A stretch of DNA of 64,000 nucleotides from an uncultured Clostridium sp. (GTDB taxonomy: Bacteria; Bacillota; Clostridia; Clostridiales; Clostridiaceae): assembly GCF_947039605.1 (NCBI RefSeq), contig NZ_CAMQZG010000001.1:248001-312000 (forward strand), in the 5' to 3' direction. Both the position numbers and the translations under genes were made by a program. Every line of letters begins with the position of its first letter. Position 1 is the first letter of the stretch. The notes under the pieces were generated by a model, which worked only from the letters and a program-made list of their open reading frames with translations, did no database searches and was not told the DNA's origin. Below, in pieces: positions 28,910 through 37,429 of the stretch.

Positions 28910-30711
28910 ATTATCATTTTATCTATTCTATTTTCCTTAACATCACTTAACGCTCTTTTTGATATCTGCATAAGTTCCTCTATATCTTGGTTACTCCACT
29001 GAATTCCTACTATACTAAGTTTAACTCTTACACCTTCTTTAGAATACTTTATATTAGCAATTTTTGCTTTTATTAAACTAATAATTAACCTTGCATCAAC
29101 ACTCTCATCTAAAATAATTATAAATTCATCTCCACCAAATCTTCCTATAGACCCAATTTCAGCTATTGTTTCTTCTATCTCTCTAACAATATTAACTAAA
29201 ATCTCATCCCCAAAACGATATCCAAACTTTTCATTTATTTTATTAAGATTATCTATATCAAAGAAAATAAAAGTAAACTTTTCTTTTTTCTCTATATACT
29301 TCTCTATTTTTTCAAAAATATAATTTTTAGAATCTGCCTTTGTTAAATAATCTTTTTTACTCAGTCTTTCTATTTCTTTATCTATATTTTTTTTCAACCT
29401 TAATTCTTTTTTGAATTTTCTTAAAAACATTATAATAACTACCGTTATTACTATATAGATTAAAGCCATAATATTAGAAACCATTACTATATTTTGATTA
29501 ATAAAAGTTCTCTTACCATTCCCATTATTAACTTTTTGATTTTTTTGATATACAGTATAGTTCATATAATCAGCTAACTCACTTAATATTTTTTTTCTTC
29601 CATACTTTTTTTCAATTGCAATAGCTTTATCTACATAAACATTTAAATTTATATCAACAGCTTCTTTTTCTCTAATCCGAATTATCAATCTTATCAATTC
29701 AAGTTGTTCCTTATAAGCATCAATTTCTTCGAATTTATTTAATCCTGCTTCATATTTTTGAACTGCTTCTGTATATTTACCTTCTTTTTCAAAATATAAA
29801 CCTTCCATACTTAATAAAATACCATCTATTTCTTTATTATTTTTATCTTTATACGCATCACGCAAAATATAAAAAGATTCTTTTGACTTTTCTAACTCAC
29901 CACTTGCTGTATAAATTTCCAGTAATAAGAACTGTGCTACATCTACAGAAAACTCATCACCCTTTTTATAAACTTTTATAGCTTGAATATAATCCAATGC
30001 ATTTACTTGTGCCTCTTTATAATCTCCAATTTTAAAATTATATAAATATTTAGCATATAAAGTTACTAATGTTTCATTTCCAAATTTAGTTGTAAGTTTA
30101 TTTAATTCATCATAATACATTTCTGCAATTTCTAGCACATCTAAAGATGATGCCATTCTTAAAAAGCCTGAAAGAATATTCATTCCTATTTTCACCGAAT
30201 CTTTATCTATTATTTTTTTTATTCTCTCACTACTTATTATTTCATAACTCTCATTTGCTATATTTATAGTTTCTATATACTCCTCCTCAAAATAAAATAT
30301 ATTTATAAGAAAATTATTTAATGTTAATGTGTAAAAATAACTTTTTGCTTCTACAAAAATAGCTTTTGCATCTATAAAATATGGCTTAGCTTTATCATAT
30401 TCGCCATTTAAATATCTATTAAGCCCTAAAAAAAACTTTATTCTTCCAATATTATGCTTATTTATCTTACTTCCCTTATTTTTTTCAATCTCTAAATATT
30501 TAAAATATGTATTTTCAACCTGTTCAAAATCCCTATTCGAATCTTTCCCAAATTTTTCTATGTAATCTTTTTCTTCTTTACCTACGAAAAGTTCTTTTTT
30601 AGCATCTCCACCACTATTTCTTAATCCTTCATTTAATCCAATTCCAAGTATTAAAATTATTATAACTGCACCTATAAATACTTGTTCAATTTTACTAACT
30701 TTATCCTTCAT
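28900..30711 (-). CDS. Membrane GGDEF protein with TPR-like sensor region (second paralogue)
   Basis: Same architecture as the protein at 22782-24584: membrane segment near 12-28, TPR-like helical region (about 45-390), second segment near 410-428, and a GGDEF domain with 'DIDNLNKINEKFGYRFGDE' and 'GRFGGDEF' near residue 525, so catalysis is plausible. The C-terminal end is less conserved: it lacks the Y-x-A-K motif usual in GGDEF domains ('RALSDVKENRIDK'). 603 residues; ATG with AAGGAGC ribosome site. The two copies have diverged well and probably arose by an old duplication. Confidence 0.85.
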   Translation of the reverse strand: MKDKVSKIEQVFIGAVIIILILGIGLNEGLRNSGGDAKKELFVGKEEKDYIEKFGKDSNRDFEQVENTYFKYLEIEKNKGSKINKHNIGRIKFFLGLNRYLNGEYDKAKPYFIDAKAIFVEAKSYFYTLTLNNFLINIFYFEEEYIETINIANESYEIISSERIKKIIDKDSVKIGMNILSGFLRMASSLDVLEIAEMYYDELNKLTTKFGNETLVTLYAKYLYNFKIGDYKEAQVNALDYIQAIKVYKKGDEFSVDVAQFLLLEIYTASGELEKSKESFYILRDAYKDKNNKEIDGILLSMEGLYFEKEGKYTEAVQKYEAGLNKFEEIDAYKEQLELIRLIIRIREKEAVDINLNVYVDKAIAIEKKYGRKKILSELADYMNYTVYQKNQKVNNGNGKRTFINQNIVMVSNIMALIYIVITVVIIMFLRKFKKELRLKKNIDKEIERLSKKDYLTKADSKNYIFEKIEKYIEKKEKFTFIFFDIDNLNKINEKFGYRFGDEILVNIVREIEETIAEIGSIGRFGGDEFIIILDESVDARLIISLIKAKIANIKYSKEGVRVKLSIVGIQWSNQDIEELMQISKRALSDVKENRIDKMIIKK

Positions 30712-30841
30712 CGCTAGCTCCTTTGTTAAACTTATCTAATACAATATTTTCGTTGTTTTTTTTTTGAACTTTAGGTATATCTTCTTTTTTATTCTTATCC
30801 TATTAAATTAAGTATATATCTATACAAAGGAGGGTGTTTTC

Positions 30842-31153
30842 ATGACTATGTACTTACTATCAATATTTGTTATAACACTAGTTACAATTTCAATTGCAAC
30901 TATTTTCTTCTTAACTTTTATAAACTCTATATTAGAAAAAAAAATCATTTTTTATACTTTTATAACTTTTATCATTATCCTCACAACAATAACTCTTACT
31001 TCACAACCTAATAACTTTCTGATTAAAAGAATTTTAATTTTTCTTCTTTATTTTCCAATATTAATTTCAATTTTTTTATATGAAAAAACTACTTATAATC
31101 CTCGTTTTTTACTTTCATTTATTATAATTTTAGATTTATTATTTTTCATATAG
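30842..31153 (+). CDS. Small membrane protein of unknown function
   Basis: 103 residues, almost entirely hydrophobic, with three or four predicted membrane segments and a central 'EKK' loop. I do not recognise the family. A strong AAAGGAGGGTG ribosome site seven bases before the ATG supports it as a real gene. It stands alone between a divergent GGDEF gene and the EFR1 gene. Confidence 0.6.
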   Translation: MTMYLLSIFVITLVTISIATIFFLTFINSILEKKIIFYTFITFIIILTTITLTSQPNNFLIKRILIFLLYFPILISIFLYEKTTYNPRFLLSFIIILDLLFFI

Positions 31154-31159
31154 AATTAT

Positions 31160-31192
31160 TTCAAGTGTAAATTTTAATATTTACACTTGAAA
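31160..31192. other. Inverted repeat after the small membrane protein gene
   Basis: TTTCAAGTGTAAAT and ATTTACACTTGAAA form a perfect 14-bp stem with a 5-nt loop. It is followed by a purine-rich stretch rather than Ts, then a weaker AGATTA/TAATCT repeat ending in seven Ts near 31229. Together they probably end the transcript. Confidence 0.5.
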
Positions 31193-31352
31193 AAGATTAA
31201 GAATTTACTTACTCCTAATCTCTTTTTTTCTATCTTATTATATTAACAATACAAATTTTGTAAAATCAATGAAAATGTTAATACTTTATCATTACATTCG
31301 ATAATTTATAAAGTATAATTGAATAGTATCAACATTATATAGGAGGCTAAAA

Positions 31353-32132
31353 ATGAAAACAGAAATATACTTTTTTTCAGGAACAGGAAATGCACATTAC
31401 ATAGCAAAAACGCTTGGAAATTCTCTAGGGAAATCAAAGCTTATACATATAGGGTCATTAGACCTTGAAAAAGAAATTTACTCTGATGCAGATATAATTG
31501 GGGTTGTATTCCCTATCTATTTCTATGATGCACCAGATATTATAAAAAAGTTTTTAAGTAAACTTACAATTGAAGCAACTTCATACTTATTTTTGTATGA
31601 AACATTTGGAGGAAATGGTGGAAATGCTATAACTAACTGTAATAAAATTCTTAGTAGTAGAGATATAAAGCTATCAAATTATTTTTCTCTTATGCTTCCA
31701 GATAACTGTATTTTATTTAAACAGTCTGAAGAAAAAAACAAACGATTACTAGATGGGTCTGAAAAGAAAATATTAAATGCCGCTACTCATATAAAAAACT
31801 TTAAAACTAAAATAACACCAAAATCAAAATTTAAATATTCAATAATGAGTAACCAAAAACTAAAAAATGCTTCAGTATCATTTCTGAAATTTAAAAAGTT
31901 TACAGTTGATAAAGATAAATGTACTAGTTGTGGACTTTGTGAAAGAGTTTGTCCTGTAAATAATATAGAATTTAAAACAGAATATCCTTCATTTAAGAAC
32001 AAATGTGAAATGTGCTTTGCATGTATCCACTACTGCCCTAGTCAATGCATCAAACATGGTATGATGAAAAATAAAACTAACTATCAATATAGAAACCCTA
32101 ATGTTTCTATGATAGAAGTTATGAATAAGTAA
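31353..32132 (+). CDS. EFR1-family flavodoxin-ferredoxin fusion
   Basis: Electron-transfer protein: flavodoxin-like FMN domain (residues about 1-150, 'YFFSGTGNAHYIAKTL' and 'VVFPIYFYDAPD') followed by a two-cluster ferredoxin domain ('CTSCGLCERVCPVNNI' and 'CEMCFACIHYCPSQCI'). 259 residues is normal for EFR1 proteins, which are common in clostridia and whose partners are mostly unknown. AGGAGG ribosome site. Possible promoter TTACAT-N16-TATAAT upstream. Monocistronic. Confidence 0.92.
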   Translation: MKTEIYFFSGTGNAHYIAKTLGNSLGKSKLIHIGSLDLEKEIYSDADIIGVVFPIYFYDAPDIIKKFLSKLTIEATSYLFLYETFGGNGGNAITNCNKILSSRDIKLSNYFSLMLPDNCILFKQSEEKNKRLLDGSEKKILNAATHIKNFKTKITPKSKFKYSIMSNQKLKNASVSFLKFKKFTVDKDKCTSCGLCERVCPVNNIEFKTEYPSFKNKCEMCFACIHYCPSQCIKHGMMKNKTNYQYRNPNVSMIEVMNK

Positions 32133-32172
32133 AAAAAGTGCTGATAGCAATCTTGCCATCAGCACTTTTTTT
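32131..32172. terminator. Bidirectional terminator between EFR1 and the alcohol dehydrogenase
   Basis: AAAGTGCTGAT and ATCAGCACTTT stem with poly-T on both strands. Confidence 0.92.
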
Positions 32173-32188
32173 AATCTATATTTTTTAA

Positions 32189-33361
32189 TTAGAAAGTAAC
32201 ATCTGTTCCATGATAAACAGCTTCAAATACTTTTTTCATTTCATCTACTGAAATTTCTCTAGGGTTTGTTCCTGTGCAAGGGTCTCCAACAGATGTTTCT
32301 GCAATTGAATCAAGATTTGCATAGAAGAACTCTTCTGTAACTCCATACTCTTTAAGAGAATTCTCCATATTCATTTCTTTTCTAAAGTCTTTAACAACCT
32401 TAACTAATGAATTAACTAATTCTTCTTGTGTTTCTCCTGCAAGTCCAAGTCTTTTTGCAACATCAGCATAAGCTTTTCCACCTTTTTCTGATTTAGCATT
32501 GAATTGAATAGCTGCTGATAAGTATATAGCATTAGCTAATCCATGAGGAATATTAAATATTTTTCCTGTCTTATGTGACATTGAGTGAACTATTCCAAGT
32601 ATAGCATTTGAGAATGCCATCCCAGCTAAGTTTTGTGCTATATGCATATCTTTTCTAGCTTGGTCTTCACCTTTATATGATTTTCCTAAGTTTTCAACTA
32701 CCATCTCTATTGATTTCATAGCTAAAGCATCAGTTATTTGATTACTAGCTACTGAAGCATAAGCCTCTAAAGCATGTGTTAATGCATCCATTCCTGTATT
32801 AGCAACAAGCACTGCTGGCATAGTTTGAACTAAATTAGTATCTACTATAGCAATATCTGGTGTTATATTATAATCTGCTATTGGATATTTAACTGAAGTT
32901 TCATTATCAGTAATAACCGCAAATGATGTAACCTCTGTAGCAGTCCCACTAGTAGTTGGTATAGCTATAAACTTAGCTTTTTTTCTAAGCTCTGGTAAGT
33001 TAAATGGTTTTGCAGCTTCTTCAAAAGTAAACTCTGGGTACTCATAAAATATCCACATTGCTTTTGCAGCATCTATTGGTGAACCACCACCTATTCCAAT
33101 AATTAAATCAGGTCCAAATTCCATCATCATATCTGTACCTTTTTTAACAGTTGCAACTGATGGGTCATTTTCAACTCCACTAAATATTTTTGTTTCAATT
33201 CCAGCTTCTTTTAAGTTTGCTTGAATTTTTGGAACTGTACCATCTTTAATAAGTCTTTCTGATCCTATTACTAAAAGTGCTTTTTTTCCTTTAACCTCTT
33301 TTAAATGGTCTATTGCATTTTCTCCAAAATATAAATCTCTAGGTATTGTAAATCTTTGCAT
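32189..33361 (-). CDS. Iron-containing alcohol dehydrogenase
   Basis: Group III Fe-dependent alcohol dehydrogenase that reduces aldehydes to alcohols with NAD(P)H. NAD-binding 'GIGGGSPIDAAKAMW' and 'AIPTTSGTATEVT' are clear. Metal ligands are in 'DTNLV' or the following Asp, 'HALEAY', and 'HSMSHKTGKIFNIPHGLANA'. 390 residues, very similar in layout to the C-terminal half of AdhE. AGGGAGAG ribosome site. Divergent from an HxlR regulator, with a strong inverted repeat between them, so likely under redox or aldehyde control. Confidence 0.92.
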   Translation of the reverse strand: MQRFTIPRDLYFGENAIDHLKEVKGKKALLVIGSERLIKDGTVPKIQANLKEAGIETKIFSGVENDPSVATVKKGTDMMMEFGPDLIIGIGGGSPIDAAKAMWIFYEYPEFTFEEAAKPFNLPELRKKAKFIAIPTTSGTATEVTSFAVITDNETSVKYPIADYNITPDIAIVDTNLVQTMPAVLVANTGMDALTHALEAYASVASNQITDALAMKSIEMVVENLGKSYKGEDQARKDMHIAQNLAGMAFSNAILGIVHSMSHKTGKIFNIPHGLANAIYLSAAIQFNAKSEKGGKAYADVAKRLGLAGETQEELVNSLVKVVKDFRKEMNMENSLKEYGVTEEFFYANLDSIAETSVGDPCTGTNPREISVDEMKKVFEAVYHGTDVTF

Positions 33362-33430
33362 TATATATCTCTCCCTTATTAGTTAAATTTCTTTTTTATT
33401 TTTGTATCCTTAGTTGTAATTTCAGGTTAT

Positions 33431-33447
33431 GTGCTTTTCCTTAGCAC
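33431..33447 (-). other. Short hairpin in the alcohol dehydrogenase leader
   Basis: GTGCT-AAGGAAA-AGCAC on the minus strand, about 70-85 bases upstream of the ATG. The other parts of 33362-33674 hold the operator-like repeat at 33490 and a long A/T-rich tract before hxlR. Confidence 0.3.
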
Positions 33448-33489
33448 AGTTATAAGTATATCGCCCCTAAGAACTAAAGAGAAGAAGGC

Positions 33490-33518
33490 ACTTTTCGGTA
33501 TGTAGGTTACCAAAAAGT
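33490..33518. promoter_or_regulatory. Candidate HxlR operator in the adh/hxlR intergenic region
   Basis: ACTTTTCGGTA and TACCAAAAAGT are 11-bp arms (10 of 11 matched) 7 bp apart. Placed between divergently transcribed adh and hxlR, a typical position for a regulator site. Confidence 0.6.
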
Positions 33519-33674
33519 ATGCTTTGCGATTTCTACTTGGTTCCTTTGTTAAAAAAACTTCAAACTTTTTTTAAAAATCTCTTTATTTCCTTCTAAAATC
33601 CATTTTTTGCTTTTTATATTTACACTTTTTTTGTTATAATAGCTAAATAACCTACTATTAAAGGAGATGATTTA

Positions 33675-34022
33675 ATGCCAGCAGATAGAACTAATAAAGT
33701 CAGCTGTGGAAGTTATAGATGTGAAATAGAGGTGACCCTTGAAATACTAAGTGGAAAATGGAAGTCTTTGCTTCTATGGAATCTTGGAACTCATGAAGTA
33801 ATAAGATTTAATGAATTTAAACATATCATTCCTGAGGTTAGCCAAAAAATGCTAACTCAACAACTTCGTGACCTTGAGAAAAATAATATTGTACATAGAA
33901 AAATTTATAATCAAGTTCCACCTATGGTTGAATATTCATTAACTGATACTGGTAAAAAACTTTTACCAATACTAGAAGCTATGGATGTTTGGGGTAAGGA
34001 TTTTGTCGATAATTTTCACTAA
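33675..34022 (+). CDS. HxlR-family winged-helix regulator
   Basis: 115-residue MarR-like regulator of the HxlR family. It has the family pattern 'CEIEVTLEILSGKWKSLLLWNLG' followed by 'RFNEFKHIIPEVSQKMLTQQLRDLEKNNIVHRKIYNQVPPMVEYSLTDTGKKLLPILEAMDVWG'-type elements. Two Cys (near 10 and 15) precede the first helix; HxlR relatives such as YodB and HypR sense electrophiles or oxidants through an N-terminal Cys. AAAGGAG ribosome site. It probably controls the divergent alcohol dehydrogenase gene. Confidence 0.92.
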   Translation: MPADRTNKVSCGSYRCEIEVTLEILSGKWKSLLLWNLGTHEVIRFNEFKHIIPEVSQKMLTQQLRDLEKNNIVHRKIYNQVPPMVEYSLTDTGKKLLPILEAMDVWGKDFVDNFH

Positions 34023-34077
34023 AAAAAATCTAGAGATTATATTAACAAATTTATTTGTTATAATCTCTAGATTTTTT
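34023..34077. terminator. Long bidirectional terminator between hxlR and fetB
   Basis: AAATCTAGAGATTATA plus TAACAAAT pair with ATTTGTTA plus TAATCTCTAGATTT, a nearly perfect stem of about 25 bp. T-tracts on both strands. Confidence 0.92.
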
Positions 34078-34080
34078 ATT

Positions 34081-34833
34081 TTAATTACTATACACCAATT
34101 GCTTTCTTTCATTAAAGAAACTTTTATAGCTTATATATGTAGCTATAATTATTGATAGTGATGATGCTGACATCATCATAAAAGTAACCATGATTTGAAA
34201 CTTTATAGCTTCCATCGGCGAAGCCCCACCAAGTATAAGTCCTGTCATCATCCCCGGAAGAGAAACAATTCCAAGTGTCTTTGCTGAATCTATATTCGGT
34301 GACATAGCAAACTTTATAGCTTTTCTTATTATCTCTTTAGATGCTTCCCCAATATCTGCGCCAAGTGATAATTTTGCCTCTATTTCAGCCTTCCTCTCAT
34401 CAAACGAACTTATTAAAGTTCTATATGAAAGTCCAACTGCTACCATAGCTTGGCTTATTATCATCCCTGAAATAGGTATCATTTCATCAGGATTAAACTT
34501 TATAGCACCTGATAAAACTAAAACTGTTAATGTCACACTTGTGCTAACAAGTAATGCTAAAAATGATATCCAAAAAACATTTTTAATTCCTTTCCCTCTT
34601 TTTCTAGTATTAACTGCAGCATTTATAATCATTATAATAATTAAAACTACTGTAATTGCCTTATTATTAATTGCAAATATATATTTAAGTATATACCCAA
34701 CTGCTACAAGCTGTATTATTGCTCTAACTATACTTATTATAATATCTTTTCCAAGACCTAACTTCTCTCTATTAGAAATATATATTGGTATAACTAATAG
34801 TAGTGATGCAAATGCTAATGATTTTATCTCCAT
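34081..34833 (-). CDS. fetB: FetB-type ABC permease (UPF0014, YbbM)
   Basis: Membrane subunit of the FetAB exporter, which in E. coli increases resistance to peroxide by exporting iron. 250 residues with about seven hydrophobic segments. UPF0014 signatures include 'SLPGMMTGLILGGASPMEAIKFQIM' and 'EIEAKLSLGADIGEASKEIIRKA'. Its ATG overlaps the stop of the ATPase gene by one base (34833), which shows coupling. Iron export is a family-based guess. Confidence 0.85.
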   Translation of the reverse strand: MEIKSLAFASLLLVIPIYISNREKLGLGKDIIISIVRAIIQLVAVGYILKYIFAINNKAITVVLIIIMIINAAVNTRKRGKGIKNVFWISFLALLVSTSVTLTVLVLSGAIKFNPDEMIPISGMIISQAMVAVGLSYRTLISSFDERKAEIEAKLSLGADIGEASKEIIRKAIKFAMSPNIDSAKTLGIVSLPGMMTGLILGGASPMEAIKFQIMVTFMMMSASSLSIIIATYISYKSFFNERKQLVYSN

Positions 34834-35510
34834 TAAATAACTACCTCCATTTTTTCTAAAATTTCAATTTCTTCTATTATTCCATTTTTCATAATAATTC
34901 TTTTTCCAAATATTCTAAGACTTTGTTCCTCGCTATGTGTCACCCACAAAACTGTAACGCCTTCCTTATTTAACTTTTCTATATATGTTTCAACAATAAG
35001 TGTATTTTCATTATCTAATGCTGATGTAGCTTCATCTAAAAGTAAAACATCAGGCTTATATATAAGATTTCTTGCTATTGCTATTCTTTGTTTTTCTCCA
35101 CCAGATAAGCTATCAACTTGCTTATCTAAATAATCTTCACTAATTTTAAACTCATTTAAAACTTCTAAAACTCTTTTTTTATCATATTTATCTTTTCTTA
35201 CCTCAAAAATAAATTTAAAATTATCCTCAACTTTCTTTCCAAATAAATATGGCAGCTGAACGCAATAACTTATATTCTGTCTAAGTTTTATTGGATTTAT
35301 GTCATTATAACTTTTACCCCTATAACTAATTTCACCACTACTTTTTTTAACTAAATCTGATAAGACTTTTAGAAGTGTTGATTTTCCTGAACCAGATTCA
35401 CCAATTATCGAAATAATCTCACGTTCTTTTATTTCTAAAGATATATCTTTTAATATATCTCTTTCCCTTATTTTATAATCTATATTATTAACCTTTAAAA
35501 TCTTCATCAT
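34833..35510 (-). CDS. fetA: FetA-type ABC ATP-binding protein
   Basis: ATPase subunit of the same exporter. 225 residues: Walker A '[12 protein letters not shown]', signature 'LSGGEKQRIAIARNL', Walker B 'VLLLDEATSALD' and switch His in 'VTHSEEQ'. AGGAGAAAATG start. First gene of a two-gene unit with its own promoter and a tandem operator; padR lies directly upstream in the same direction. Confidence 0.88.
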   Translation of the reverse strand: MMKILKVNNIDYKIRERDILKDISLEIKEREIISIIGESGSGKSTLLKVLSDLVKKSSGEISYRGKSYNDINPIKLRQNISYCVQLPYLFGKKVEDNFKFIFEVRKDKYDKKRVLEVLNEFKISEDYLDKQVDSLSGGEKQRIAIARNLIYKPDVLLLDEATSALDNENTLIVETYIEKLNKEGVTVLWVTHSEEQSLRIFGKRIIMKNGIIEEIEILEKMEVVI

Positions 35511-35538
35511 TTTCTCCTTTTATATTTACCTTCTTCAT

Positions 35539-35566
35539 TATCGTAAATCGATATCGTAATTCGATA
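35539..35566 (-). promoter_or_regulatory. Tandem palindromic operator before fetA
   Basis: Two copies of TATCG-N5-CGATA: 35539-35553 and 35552-35566, sharing two bases. The upstream copy overlaps the fetA -10. Best candidate ligand is the PadR protein encoded next door. Confidence 0.65.
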
Positions 35567-35592
35567 ATAACATATAAAAAAAATATATTCAA
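35564..35592 (-). promoter_or_regulatory. Promoter of fetAB
   Basis: TTGAAT (35587-35592), 17-bp spacer, TATTAT (35564-35569). The operator begins inside the -10, as expected for repression. Confidence 0.75.
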
Positions 35593-35633
35593 GTTAAATC
35601 TAAAGAAAAACAAACTATTTCTCAATTTATAGT

Positions 35634-35942
35634 TTATTTTTCTACCTCATGTATAAGCTCTGCTAAATTACCTTTAAGTTCTATCAAAAGTTCTTTTCCA
35701 CTCTCAGTTGTTCTATAATATTTTCTTACCTTACCATCAACAACTCTTTCATGTTTTTCAATCAAATCTACGTCTACCATAGATTTCAAAACTGGATATA
35801 ATGTTCCAGGACTTACTTTATAGCCATGTTCCTTTAATTCCTCCATCATCCATGACCCATAAAATTCGCCCTCTGTTCCATGATGTAATATATGTATATA
35901 TATAAATCCATTAAATATTTTTCTTATTATTTGATTTTTCAT
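35634..35942 (-). CDS. PadR-family regulator
   Basis: 102-residue winged-helix repressor of the PadR family: 'GEFYGSWMMEELKEHGYKVSPGTLYPVLKSMVDVDLIEKHERVVDGKVRKYYRTTESGKELL'-type order with the conserved 'PGTLYPVL' recognition helix and the 'G+vRKYYr-T' wing. Short C-terminal helix, so a small (subfamily 2-like) member. AGGAGGT ribosome site. Upstream of fetAB with the fetAB promoter carrying a double palindrome, so it probably represses that exporter. Confidence 0.9.
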   Translation of the reverse strand: MKNQIIRKIFNGFIYIHILHHGTEGEFYGSWMMEELKEHGYKVSPGTLYPVLKSMVDVDLIEKHERVVDGKVRKYYRTTESGKELLIELKGNLAELIHEVEK

Positions 35943-35980
35943 CCACTTAACCTCCTCAATAAAATGTCCTTATAAATCCA

Positions 35981-36009
35981 ATTATAACATTTTCGACTCT
36001 AAATTTGAA
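35981..36009 (-). promoter_or_regulatory. Promoter of padR
   Basis: TTCAAA (36004-36009), 17-bp spacer, TATAAT (35981-35986), about 40 bases before the padR ATG. Confidence 0.7.
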
Positions 36010-36063
36010 CTCTCCCTCTCATATAAAAGGAGTATTCTTTTAACATACTTAGACTTTGCCCCA

Positions 36064-36116
36064 ATAAAATATAAGCTAATAACTACACTAAATATCCTAG
36101 TTTCGCCATTAGCTTA
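36064..36116 (-). terminator. Probable terminator after the LytTR gene
   Basis: TAAGCTAAT and ATTAGCTTA enclose a 27-nt loop that contains a smaller ACTA/TAGT stem. TATTTTATT follows on the minus strand. Confidence 0.6.
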
Positions 36117-36120
36117 CATT

Positions 36121-36846
36121 TTATTTTTCACTATATATAAATTCCATAAATTCTTCTTTTATTTGAGCTACTTTTAATCTACTAATTTTTATAGCCTTTC
36201 CATTTTTTAATATCACTTCATTTTTAGTCACTTTGAAAACATGTTCTAAATTAACTAAATAGCTTCTATGTGGCCTTATAAAATTTTTATCTTCTAATTG
36301 TTTTTGAATATCTTCAATTTTTTCATAAAACTCTATACTCCCCCCCTCATAATATAAGGTTAATATTCTATTATTAATTTCAAAATAAAGAATATCACTA
36401 ATTTCAAAATTTATAATTTCCGCTTTTTTTGTTACTGTAAATATCTCTTTTTTTACTTTTATATTTTTTAAGACTAGGTCTGAAAAGACTTTTCTTAACT
36501 TTGTTTCATCTAAAGGTTTTAGTAAATAATTATATGCCCCTACATCATATCCATCTAAAACAAAATCCATACTGCTTGTAATAAACACTATTTGTACATT
36601 CTCATTAATTTGCTTTAGTAATTTTCCAAGTTCTACACCATTCATGCCCTCAAGCATTATATCTAAAAATATAATATAGTTTTCCACACCATAATTATCT
36701 ATCTTAGCTAACATTTCCTCCGCTGAGTTATAGATATCAAATTCTATCTTCTCACCAATTATCTTACTTTCTTCTTTTAATATATTTAATATATGATTAC
36801 AAATTATCTTTTCATCATCACAAATTGCTACTTTAATCTTAAACAC
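36121..36846 (-). CDS. LytTR-family response regulator (AgrA-like), orphan
   Basis: 241-residue regulator: receiver domain (1-125) with 'AICDDEK', acceptor Asp in 'YIIFLDIMLEGMNGVELG' and 'NYLLKPLDE', and a LytTR DNA-binding domain (about 140-240) with 'FIRPHRSYLVNLEHVFKV'. AgrA and VirR are of this type in clostridia. AGGTG ribosome site. No histidine kinase or autoinducer gene lies beside it, so its partner is elsewhere. Confidence 0.9.
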   Translation of the reverse strand: MFKIKVAICDDEKIICNHILNILKEESKIIGEKIEFDIYNSAEEMLAKIDNYGVENYIIFLDIMLEGMNGVELGKLLKQINENVQIVFITSSMDFVLDGYDVGAYNYLLKPLDETKLRKVFSDLVLKNIKVKKEIFTVTKKAEIINFEISDILYFEINNRILTLYYEGGSIEFYEKIEDIQKQLEDKNFIRPHRSYLVNLEHVFKVTKNEVILKNGKAIKISRLKVAQIKEEFMEFIYSEK

Positions 36847-36941
36847 CTCCAGCGATTTAATAGACTTACTTCTTTATCCTAATTCTTATGCCTACTAACT
36901 CTTTTTATTTATTTTAACTTCTCTTATTATAATACAACAAT

Positions 36942-36967
36942 AGCTGTACCTTATAAAAGGTACAGCT
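36942..36967 (-). terminator. Hairpin after the OhrR-like gene
   Basis: AGCTGTACCTT and AAGGTACAGCT, loop of four. The minus-strand tail is ATTGTTGTATTAT, a weak U-tract. Confidence 0.65.
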
Positions 36968-36971
36968 TATT

Positions 36972-37400
36972 TTATATTTTATTTAAGATTCCATCTAGCA
37001 TTACTTTTAATTCAAGCAATTCTTCTCTAGGAACTCCAACTGAACATAACGCCCTTTTGGGTACATCCTTAACTTCATCTTTAAGTTTAAGTCCTTTTTC
37101 AGTAATTTCTACAATTACACTTCTATCATCTTTTGGGTCTCTATATTTTCTTACTACTTCCATAGCTTCTAATTTTTTCAAAAGTGGTGTTAATGTTCCT
37201 GAATCAAGTCTTAATCTTGTTCCTATATACTTTACTGTTGCCTTTTCTTCTTCCCATAAAACTAACATTGTTAGATATTGAGTATATGTTAAATTATACT
37301 CATCTAATAATGGCTTGTATTTCTTTATTATCTCTCTTGATGCTGCATATAATCTAAAGCAGACTTGATTATCTAATTTCAAACTACTGTAATCTTCCAT
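36972..37400 (-). CDS. ohrR: OhrR-like MarR-family regulator
   Basis: 142-residue MarR protein. The N-terminal helix carries the single Cys expected of peroxide-sensing OhrR ('LDNQVCFRLYAASREI', Cys about 14), followed by 'YNLTYTQYLTMLVLWEEE', 'RLRLDSGTLTPLLKKLE' and the wing 'RYRDPKDDRSVIVEITEKG'-like segment. Ribosome site GGAGAGG. It is downstream of a glutathione peroxidase gene whose leader contains an OhrR-type palindrome, and its own promoter has a 13-bp inverted repeat. Peroxide sensing is an inference from the Cys and the neighbours. Confidence 0.85.
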   Translation of the reverse strand: MEDYSSLKLDNQVCFRLYAASREIIKKYKPLLDEYNLTYTQYLTMLVLWEEEKATVKYIGTRLRLDSGTLTPLLKKLEAMEVVRKYRDPKDDRSVIVEITEKGLKLKDEVKDVPKRALCSVGVPREELLELKVMLDGILNKI

Positions 37401-37429
37401 TTTCCTCTCCTACCTATCTAAAGTATTTC

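Noticed and set aside
33540-33580. Rex site (TTGTTAA...TTAACAA) before the alcohol dehydrogenase
   Set aside because: Only one half-site is present in a poly-A/T tract.
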